The notes under the pieces were generated by a model that saw only the letters and a program-made list of their open reading frames with translations, did no database searches and was not told the DNA's origin. A stretch of DNA of 11,543 nucleotides from the NCBI GenBank assembly GCA_021604605.1, contig BQJH01000073.1:1-11543 (forward strand). Reading direction: 5' to 3'. The position numbers and the translations under genes are program-made. The stretch comes from Hyphococcus sp. Its GTDB lineage: Bacteria > Pseudomonadota > Alphaproteobacteria > Caulobacterales > Parvularculaceae. Each line of letters starts with the position of its first letter. The first letter of the stretch is position 1. Below are positions 6,752 to 11,543 of this stretch, piece after piece.

Positions 6752-7357
6752 ATGCCAACGGAAAATCTGGACGAAACCTCAAAAGAAATCCTGGACGCCG
6801 CAAGTCGACGGTTTCTGCATTACGGCTATAGTAAAACAACCATGTCCGAGATTGCCAAGGACTGCAACATGTCCACAGGCAATCTCTACCGGTATTTTCC
6901 GTCGAAGCTTGATATCGCGGAAATGTTTGTCGCCGTATTGCGGCGTGAGCATATCGAGCAGTTGCGCGCTGAGCTTGATAATCCCGCTCATAGTCCTGCG
7001 GAAAAATTACGGGAGTTCTTCCTCATGAAGTTCCGTCTCGCCTATGAGCGGTTCCACAATAAACCCAAAGCCTTCGAATTATCGACCTCGCTTTTGTCGG
7101 AACGCCCAAAGGTTGCTCTCGAATGGGAGGAGGCCGAAGGAAGGGTGTTGTCAGAGGTCTTGATGCAAGGGGATGCAGAAGGCGTCTTCGCGATCACTAA
7201 TCCGCATGAGACGGCCAAGATTCTTCAGGACGCCGCCTATCGTTTTACCAGCCCGGCGGTTTTTCATGAGGGCGAGTTCGATGATCTGGCTAAGGAACTC
7301 AACGGTGTCATCGATCTCATGCTAGATGGCTTTGCGTGGCGGGTTGCAAAAGCCTGA
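6752..7357 (+). CDS. TetR family transcriptional regulator
   Basis: Predicted 201-aa regulator. The N-terminal TetR domain spans about residues 8-55: an initial helix (SKEILDAASRRFLHYGYSKTT), then the helix-turn-helix around 29-50 with MSEIAKDCNMSTGNLYRYF and the classic YRYFPSK ending. The remaining part is helical with a variable ligand-binding domain. Such proteins usually repress nearby genes and release DNA on binding a small molecule; the ligand is not predictable. The 64-bp gap to the divergent gpsA is the most likely operator location, and autoregulation would be typical, but no clear palindrome was identified there. The start at 6752 was accepted because it opens directly on the domain; no good ribosome site precedes it. 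It is followed by an AT-rich non-coding region, so no obvious target gene lies in the same operon. Confidence 0.93.
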   Translation: MPTENLDETSKEILDAASRRFLHYGYSKTTMSEIAKDCNMSTGNLYRYFPSKLDIAEMFVAVLRREHIEQLRAELDNPAHSPAEKLREFFLMKFRLAYERFHNKPKAFELSTSLLSERPKVALEWEEAEGRVLSEVLMQGDAEGVFAITNPHETAKILQDAAYRFTSPAVFHEGEFDDLAKELNGVIDLMLDGFAWRVAKA

Positions 7358-7671
7358 CGCAAATTTACGCACTAAGCGCTGGCATATAAATCTAATAGTG
7401 TAGAGTTTTCCACCTCATTTGTTTACTTTTCATGCTCGATTGTTTGGTGGAAGCAAAGATTAACATACTGTTTTTTCTACATATTAGTTATGTTGAGTCA
7501 AACAATATAAAAAATAATGAATATTAACGAAATTGTTCATTGACATATTTTTACCTCATGCCTATCTACCCTCCATCGCCAATGAAAACCGCCGAAAAGC
7601 TTCTTCGTCAGCGACTAACGAAAACAAAAACGACGTGAATAACAAAGATCAGAATGAGGATTGAATAAGCC
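7358..7671. other. AT-rich intergenic region upstream of the 39-aa membrane peptide
   Basis: This gap is distinctly richer in A and T than its neighbours. It holds an inverted repeat TTCCACC (7408-7414) / GGTGGAA (7446-7452), a second one AACAAT (7501-7506) / ATTGTT (7532-7537), a short palindrome TTGAGTCAA (about 7494-7502), a good sigma70-like promoter (7540-7568) and a roughly 100-base leader containing very short open frames at 7582-7638, 7635-7664 and 7654-7668. No long reading frame, tRNA or known riboswitch was recognised. Confidence 0.5.
7540..7568 (+). promoter_or_regulatory. Sigma70-type promoter for the 39-aa peptide unit
   Basis: A perfect -35 box TTGACA (7540-7545), a 17-base spacer, and a -10-like TATCTA (7563-7568). 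Transcription would start near 7575, giving a leader of about 97 bases. Inverted repeat arms AACAAT (7501-7506) and ATTGTT (7532-7537) lie just upstream and could bind a regulator. It is assigned by eye, but the -35 and spacing are ideal. Confidence 0.6.
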
Positions 7672-7791
7672 ATGTCCGCACCAATTAGAGATTTTGTCAT
7701 CCAGGCGACTGTTACGCTTGCTTTGACCGCCATCCTTGGCGTTGCCCTTTTTGGTTTTGCTGATTTTGCCACTCAAGGCATTATCGCTTAA
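7672..7791 (+). CDS. Small hypothetical membrane protein (39 aa)
   Basis: A 39-codon reading frame from ATG 7672 to TAA 7789-7791. The peptide begins MSAPIRDFVIQ, continues as one hydrophobic stretch of about 19-20 residues (roughly 9-30, rich in Ala, Leu, Val and Phe), and ends DFATQGIIA, so it looks like a single membrane helix with short polar ends. It is not recognised as a known family. Support for it being real: a strong promoter upstream, GAGGA at 7656-7660 (11 bases before the ATG, a little far), an in-frame stop at 7666-7668 that fixes this ATG as the earliest start, and a classic terminator about 80 bases after the stop. Together these make a self-contained transcription unit. A 4-codon frame (7654-7668) ends 3 bases before the start and may assist translation. 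It could instead be an incidental frame within a small RNA. Confidence 0.55.
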   Translation: MSAPIRDFVIQATVTLALTAILGVALFGFADFATQGIIA

Positions 7792-7874
7792 CCCAAAAAC
7801 GAACCCCTGATGACTGTAGCGTTCGTCCCCTTCCCCTAGTTAGGACGTACCTCCCTTCGCTGCAGTGATCCTAG

Positions 7875-7911
7875 AACGCGGAAGTCGCCCCCCGGCTTCC
7901 GCGTTTTTTTT
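7875..7911 (+). terminator. Rho-independent terminator after the 39-aa peptide unit
   Basis: A 10-base-pair perfect stem (AACGCGGAAG at 7875-7884 with CTTCCGCGTT at 7896-7905) encloses an 11-base loop and runs into eight T residues (7904-7911). It is a textbook intrinsic terminator on the plus strand and ends the transcript started at about 7575, so the following Rrf2-type gene is transcribed separately. A weaker hairpin, ACGAAC (7799-7804) / GTTCGT (7821-7826), lies between the peptide stop and this site. Confidence 0.9.
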
Positions 7912-7943
7912 GTTCAAGTGATGGTTATCAAAGTTTTACCGGG

Positions 7944-7963
7944 TAGGGCCGAGTATGGCCTTA
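7944..7963. other. Short hairpin upstream of the Rrf2-type gene
   Basis: TAGGGCC (7944-7950) and GGCCTTA (7957-7963) form a 7-pair stem, including one G-T, with loop GAGTAT, followed by a modest T-rich run. It may be a backup terminator or an operator; the function is not evident. Confidence 0.3.
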
Positions 7964-7996
7964 ATTTTACTCAATAATTTGTTTTATGCTTGTGTG

Positions 7997-8025
7997 TTGC
8001 TGACATAAGTACAGTTTAGTATAGA
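7997..8025 (+). promoter_or_regulatory. Candidate promoter of the Rrf2-type regulator
   Basis: TTGCTG (7997-8002), a 17-base spacer, and TATAGA (8020-8025) resemble -35 and -10 boxes. The -10 box ends only 5 bases before the ATG at 8031, so transcription would start at or within a base or two of the start codon. No separate ribosome site is present, which fits a leaderless mRNA. Confidence 0.5.
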
Positions 8026-8030
8026 GCGGT

Positions 8031-8462
8031 ATGGCCGTATCAACACGCTTTGCTGTCGCGACGCATATACTTGCATTTCTGGCGTCTCACCGTGATCAAC
8101 CGCAAACCTCCGAAGCAATTGCTAAGAGTGCTGGGACCAACCCAAGTGTCGTGCGCCGTCTCTTGTGTGCTCTGGCGGAGGAGGGTCTATCAACTTCACA
8201 ATTAGGCAAGGGCGGCGGGGCCATGCTCGCCAAAGGGCCAAGAAAAATCTCTTTACTGGATATTTTTAACGCCGTTGAAGCGCCAGCTCTTGTCCAGCCG
8301 CCGAGAAGTATTCCCGATGAGAAATGCTCTGTTGGCGGGAATATTCAACCGGTGTTTGAGAGCGCGGTAAAAAATGCTGAGGAAGCGTTTATGGCCGAGC
8401 TTGATGCGATTACGCTGAAAGATGTGGTCAAAGATATCAAAGCCCGCCGATCAAAAAAATAA
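8031..8462 (+). CDS. Rrf2 family transcriptional regulator
   Basis: Predicted 143-aa winged-helix regulator. The N-terminal part (about 3-70) matches Rrf2 architecture: RFAVATHILAFLA opening helix, TSEAIAKSAGTNPSVVRRLLCALAEEGL recognition helix region, then a Gly-rich wing (GKGGGAMLAKGP) and SLLDIFNAVEAP. The C-terminal part has a single cysteine, Cys99, in DEKCSVGGNI; a second, Cys46, lies in the DNA-binding domain. The three-cysteine iron-sulfur ligand set of IscR and NsrR is absent. It is therefore closer to the YwnA-like type, where a single Cys may sense electrophiles or redox change (inference). It is alone on its strand, after a strong terminator, and convergent with tsaD with a 13-bp gap. 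No target gene is adjacent in the same direction; autoregulation is likely given the promoter directly on the start codon. Confidence 0.9.
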   Translation: MAVSTRFAVATHILAFLASHRDQPQTSEAIAKSAGTNPSVVRRLLCALAEEGLSTSQLGKGGGAMLAKGPRKISLLDIFNAVEAPALVQPPRSIPDEKCSVGGNIQPVFESAVKNAEEAFMAELDAITLKDVVKDIKARRSKK

Positions 8463-8475
8463 ACTGCCAGCCGAT

Positions 8476-9555
8476 TTATGCCTTCGGTCCTTTACGGCCG
8501 CCCCCAATTTCGAACCCTTCTGGTGGCGGCGCCAGCGGCCATCGCGCCCTGGGAGCAAGAGCCAGCACATCGGTTATGTCATCGGTCATACCTGCCGCCA
8601 GCCTTTCTGCACCGGCCCAGGCGATCATGGCTCCATTATCAGTGCACAGCTTTGGCGGCGGAAAGAAAAGCTTCCAATTCTTTCGTTCACATAGTGAACC
8701 CAGCATGGATTTAATGGCGCAGTTGGCGGCGACACCGCCTGCGACGACCAAGCGTCCCTCAGAAACCGATAAATTTGCCATGGCTTTTTCTGTTTGCAAT
8801 GTGAGATGGCGCGCGGCGGCAAACTGAAACGATGCGGCAAGGTCGGCGACATCCTGACCGGAAATCTCTTCCAGATTTTCGGCGGCGTCTCGAACGGCTG
8901 TCTTCAGGCCCGAAAATGAAAAATCACATCCCTCTCTTTGGGCAAGGGGTTTGGGGAAGTCATACTTGTCCGCCCGCCCGCCTGTTGCCGCAGACTCGAT
9001 ACGGGGACCACCGGGCTGCCCAAGCCCAAGCAGCTTTGCAGTTTTATCGAACGCCTCTCCCGCAGCGTCGTCGATGGTTGAGCCAAGGCGTTGATATTCT
9101 CCAATGCCCGACACCCAGATGAGCTGGGTATGGCCGCCGGAAATTAGGAGGAGCAGATAGGGAAAATCAGCCGGTTCGGTCATGCGCGCTGAAAGGGCAT
9201 GGCCTTCCAGATGATTGATGGCGATGAGAGATTTGTCATGAGCAAGACTGAGCGCTTTGCCGGTGGTAAGCCCCACCATCACCCCGCCAACAAGACCCGG
9301 CCCGGCCGTTGCCGCGATGGCGTCCAAATCCTGAAAATTAATCTCAGCGTTGCTAACCGCTTTTTCGATGGTTCTGTCGAGGCGTTCTACATGACTGCGT
9401 GCTGCAATTTCCGGCACAATACCGCCGAAAGCAGCATGGTCATCATGCTCCGTCCAGATCTCATTAGAGAGGATGCGGCATCGTCCGTCAGGTTCGCGCC
9501 TGATGATTGCTGCAGCGGTATCATCACAGCTTGTCTCCAGGCCAAGAACGAGCAA
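8476..9555 (-). CDS. tsaD: tRNA N6-adenosine threonylcarbamoyltransferase
   Basis: Predicted 359-aa member of the Kae1/TsaD family, which with TsaB and TsaE transfers threonylcarbamoyl from TC-AMP to A37 of ANN-decoding tRNAs. Visible marks from this start: VLGLETSCDDT at the N-terminus, NHLEGH with metal ligands His115 and His119, ISGGHTQL, a Gly-rich AGPGLVGGVMVGL, GGVAANCA, and CTDNGAMIAWAG with Asp306. The start is uncertain. The open frame contains no ATG upstream of the conserved core; a TTG at 9555 gives MLVLGLETS, aligning exactly with the E. coli start, while another TTG at 9636 would add a 27-residue cysteine-rich tail not typical of the family. Neither has a clear ribosome site. 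It is convergent with the Rrf2-type gene and divergent from hemD. Confidence 0.95.
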   Translation of the reverse strand: MLVLGLETSCDDTAAAIIRREPDGRCRILSNEIWTEHDDHAAFGGIVPEIAARSHVERLDRTIEKAVSNAEINFQDLDAIAATAGPGLVGGVMVGLTTGKALSLAHDKSLIAINHLEGHALSARMTEPADFPYLLLLISGGHTQLIWVSGIGEYQRLGSTIDDAAGEAFDKTAKLLGLGQPGGPRIESAATGGRADKYDFPKPLAQREGCDFSFSGLKTAVRDAAENLEEISGQDVADLAASFQFAAARHLTLQTEKAMANLSVSEGRLVVAGGVAANCAIKSMLGSLCERKNWKLFFPPPKLCTDNGAMIAWAGAERLAAGMTDDITDVLALAPRARWPLAPPPEGFEIGGGRKGPKA

Positions 9556-9702
9556 AGCTTTGGTCGGTTTTTGGGTCAGCGAACAGCATCCTTGAAAGCG
9601 TTTGACGCATGGACAGGAAAATAGCGAGAAGGGCAAGAGACTTTGCGTGATAATGGCGTTGACCTTCTATTGGACGGATTGTGCCGGCTCAGAAACGACA
9701 CC

Positions 9703-9750
9703 ATGAACGCAAAGCGTTTGCTTGCATCTAAAGGACATTTTTATCGATGA
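9703..9750 (+). CDS. Possible 15-codon upstream open frame overlapping the hemD start
   Basis: ATG 9703 opens a 15-residue frame (MNAKRLLASKGHFYR) whose TGA (9748-9750) overlaps the hemD ATG (9747-9749) in an ATGA arrangement. The hemD ribosome site AAAGGA (9730-9735) lies inside it, 11 bases before the hemD start, which is long; a ribosome ending on the small frame could help start hemD. There is no strong ribosome site before the small frame, so it may be chance. Confidence 0.25.
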   Translation: MNAKRLLASKGHFYR

Positions 9751-10457
9751 AGGTGCTAATCACTCGCCCATTGCCAGACGCTCAGGCTTTTGCGGCTCTG
9801 TGTGAGGCCGCCGGGCTTGAGCCGGTTATTTGCCCGCTCATGCGTCAGGTCTTTCATGATCGGGAGCCGAATATGGGCGGTGTCGGCGCCCTGGCGTTTA
9901 CGTCTGCAAATGGGGTGAGGGCGTTTGTGCGGGTTGAAGGCGCGCGGGCTTTGCCAACTTTCGCTGTTGGGGAGGCGACCGCGAAAGAGGCCGGTGCGGC
10001 CTGCTTCCAAAATGTTTTTATTGCCGGTGGTGACGTATCCAGTTTGAGCCAGCTTGTTGACGCCAAGCGCCATGGTTTTGCCGGTGATGTATTGCACATT
10101 GCGGGAACGCATCAGGCGGGTGATCTTATCGGGGCGTTGGGTGAGCTTGGCATCCCCGCCCGAAGGGAAGTCATCTATGAAATGCAGGAAGCTGAAGGTC
10201 TGCCGCTTGTATTAAATGAAACGCTTGAGGCGGGCGCTGAGGGATTATGGGCGCCCTTGTTCTCGCCGCGCACAGCGGCTCTTTTTGTCAGGCTCGTTGT
10301 CAAGGCTGGCTTGGACAGCGCTCTCAAAACGGCCCATGCCGCTTGCTTGAGCACTGCTGTCGCTGAGGAGGCAAGCGCTCTGAAGTGGAAAAGCATTGAA
10401 ATCGCGAAAGAGCGCAATTCCGCCTCTATGGTTGAGATGATGGCGAAGAAAGCTTGA
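9747..10457 (+). CDS. hemD: Uroporphyrinogen-III synthase
   Basis: Predicted 236-aa cytosolic enzyme that cyclises hydroxymethylbilane with inversion of ring D to give uroporphyrinogen III, the common precursor of haem and other tetrapyrroles. The family is poorly conserved, but the typical series is present: start MKVLITRPLPDA, LAFTSANGVRAF (residues about 49-60), LPTFAVGEATA (68-78), AGGDVSSL, VLHIAGTHQAGDL followed by VIYE, and APLFSPRTAALF near residue 170, with a C-terminal region ending in ASMVEMMAKK. The length is normal. A mitofilin-like gene follows after 81 bp on the same strand, a linkage reported for Alphaproteobacteria. hemC, frequently the gene before hemD and divergent from tsaD in this lineage, is not here, so hydroxymethylbilane synthase must be encoded elsewhere. 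Confidence 0.93.
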   Translation: MKVLITRPLPDAQAFAALCEAAGLEPVICPLMRQVFHDREPNMGGVGALAFTSANGVRAFVRVEGARALPTFAVGEATAKEAGAACFQNVFIAGGDVSSLSQLVDAKRHGFAGDVLHIAGTHQAGDLIGALGELGIPARREVIYEMQEAEGLPLVLNETLEAGAEGLWAPLFSPRTAALFVRLVVKAGLDSALKTAHAACLSTAVAEEASALKWKSIEIAKERNSASMVEMMAKKA

Positions 10458-10538
10458 GCCAGTGCGTCGGAGTGCTTACCTACAGGCGGTCTAAAACTGG
10501 CCTGAAAGCTGGTGCAATAGGGCGCGATTGAGGAGTTT

Positions 10539-11543
10539 ATGGCGGATAATAATGACCATGAGGGCGATGTTCCCTCTGACAAAAAAACGCCGACTGATGA
10601 CGCCTTCATCCCAGAAGTTGAGGCGGAAATTGTTGATGAGGGCGATGCATTAAAGGGTGCTACGCCTGAAGTTGATCTCCAGGGTAGCAATAGCGAGACT
10701 GAGCCAGATCCAGACCCAAGCCCAGACACAGATCCTGCTTCCAGGCCTTCAACGCTGACGCCGGGGGTTATTCTATTTATTGTTTTTTCAGTCATCGCGC
10801 TCGCTCTGTTTTTTGTCTGGCGAGGGCAAGCCGCTTCTGTGGTGAGCAGCAAGGCGGATCAAGAAATTTCCGTTCCCGCGACTTCGGCAGAGAGTGACGA
10901 AAATATTCCTGATACGGATGAAGTAGCTGAAGTGGTTGTTGAAGCAAAAGAGCCAGATGCTGAAGACGCCGCAGAGAAAGATATTTCAAGGCCTGTTATT
11001 GAGGATGCAAAAATCTCAAATGGTAGAGCAGATATACCAAGGGAAGAAATCGAAAAGCCCTTAGAGACTGCCCCTGTATCGGAAGTTGTGCCTGAAGACG
11101 CATCTGAAAATGCGGGGAGTGAAACATATCTTCCGCCTTTGCCTGATACGTCAGGGCTGGCGGAAAAAATCACGAATGAAGAGCCGCCTGTCGCGCTCCC
11201 AGCAGTTGAGGATGAATCTGAAGTCAGCACAGACGCCGCGATCTCTAAATTTGATCCGGAGACAACAATACAGGCGGAAGATCAATCCGGTGATGAAGAA
11301 AACGAGCCTCTTGTGGCTGATGATGAAGCTGACGCTGCCACGGTTGAGGGCCAAAATGAGGTGGAGATATCTGCTGCGGCTGAAGAGGGTCCGTCGCAGC
11401 TAACTACAACTTCTGCACTAACCGCTGAGCAGGAAGAAAAAATTGCAAACGATATCGATGGCTTGAGGCAAGCCCTCAACGCCGAAACCGACAGGCTAAC
11501 GGAGGCGTTGGAAGAGGAGCGTAATCTTACTCAATCCCTGCAG
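10539..11543 (+). CDS. Mitofilin/Mic60-like inner-membrane protein, 3'-truncated by window edge
   Basis: An uninterrupted frame of 335 codons runs from ATG 10539 (AGGAG at 10531-10535, only 3 bases before) to the window end. Residues 1-72 are strongly acidic with a Pro/Asp run (EPDPDPSPDTDP). Residues about 74-95 form a single membrane helix (LTPGVILFIVFSVIALALFF). A long, low-complexity Glu/Asp/Ala/Pro-rich segment follows to about 290, and from about 295 a heptad-like, charged helical stretch begins (EQEEKIANDI, LRQALNAETDRL) consistent with a coiled coil. This order (acidic N-terminus, one membrane helix, acidic linker, coiled coil), together with its place after hemD, fits alphaproteobacterial mitofilin (COG4223), the bacterial counterpart of the mitochondrial cristae protein Mic60. 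The diagnostic C-terminal mitofilin domain lies beyond the window, so the identification rests on architecture and context. Confidence 0.75.
   Translation, partial: MADNNDHEGDVPSDKKTPTDDAFIPEVEAEIVDEGDALKGATPEVDLQGSNSETEPDPDPSPDTDPASRPSTLTPGVILFIVFSVIALALFFVWRGQAASVVSSKADQEISVPATSAESDENIPDTDEVAEVVVEAKEPDAEDAAEKDISRPVIEDAKISNGRADIPREEIEKPLETAPVSEVVPEDASENAGSETYLPPLPDTSGLAEKITNEEPPVALPAVEDESEVSTDAAISKFDPETTIQAEDQSGDEENEPLVADDEADAATVEGQNEVEISAAAEEGPSQLTTTSALTAEQEEKIANDIDGLRQALNAETDRLTEALEEERNLTQSLQ

Noticed and set aside
7457..7471. Second CtrA-like site (TTAACATACTGTTTT)
   Set aside because: The second half-site is TTTT rather than TTAA; likewise TTAATTTTACTCAA near 7961 has only one good half, so neither meets the consensus.
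10175..11230. Serine-rich minus-strand frames opposite hemD and the mitofilin-like gene
   Set aside because: Their Ser/Ala richness is what results from reading the Glu/Asp/Ala-rich coding strand backwards; the plus frames have a membrane helix, coiled coil and family motifs.
1..11543. CRISPR array, tRNA/rRNA genes, transposase, prophage, toxin-antitoxin or known defence genes
   Set aside because: None was seen: no spaced direct repeats, no tRNA-like cloverleaf noticed, and no proteins of these families among the plausible reading frames.

Overview
The window reads as ordinary chromosome of an alphaproteobacterium of moderate GC content. Four things support this. hemD is followed by a mitofilin/Mic60-like gene. 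tsaD, gpsA and a YciI-like gene lie close together on the minus strand. There is a perfect CtrA-type box (TTAA-N7-TTAA). The regulators are TetR and Rrf2 types. A Caulobacterales/Hyphomonadales/Parvularculales-like host is an inference, not something the sequence proves. No rRNA, tRNA, CRISPR array, insertion sequence or phage gene was seen.

Layout from left to right. (1) Positions 1-2304, plus strand: the 3' part of a type B carboxylesterase, then a signal-peptide-bearing M20-family amidohydrolase 18 bp downstream, probably one transcription unit. (2) 2316-2816, minus strand: a RidA-family protein with a lipoprotein-like signal, convergent with the amidohydrolase and divergent from argG. (3) 2927-4683, plus: argG and ppa, 2 bp apart; ppa removes the pyrophosphate that argG produces. 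(4) 4684-4966: a non-coding stretch with hairpins and the CtrA box, leading into a 132-aa single-pass membrane protein with four cysteines (4967-5365). (5) 5381-6687, minus: gpsA and a YciI-like gene with overlapping stop and start codons. (6) 6752-8462, plus: a TetR regulator, an AT-rich region with a self-contained unit (promoter, 39-aa membrane peptide, strong terminator), and an Rrf2-type regulator that looks leaderless. (7) 8476-9555, minus: tsaD. (8) 9747 to the end, plus: hemD, then an acidic membrane protein that runs off the right edge and matches the expected position and architecture of alphaproteobacterial mitofilin. hemC, often found between tsaD and hemD in this lineage, is absent from that position.

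Most genes are housekeeping: arginine synthesis, pyrophosphate removal, glycerol-3-phosphate supply for phospholipids, tRNA t6A modification, tetrapyrrole synthesis and membrane organisation. The parts that look less described are the CtrA-box/four-cysteine protein, the 39-aa membrane peptide unit and the lipoprotein-like RidA beside an exported amidohydrolase. I found no clear multi-gene defence or mobile system.
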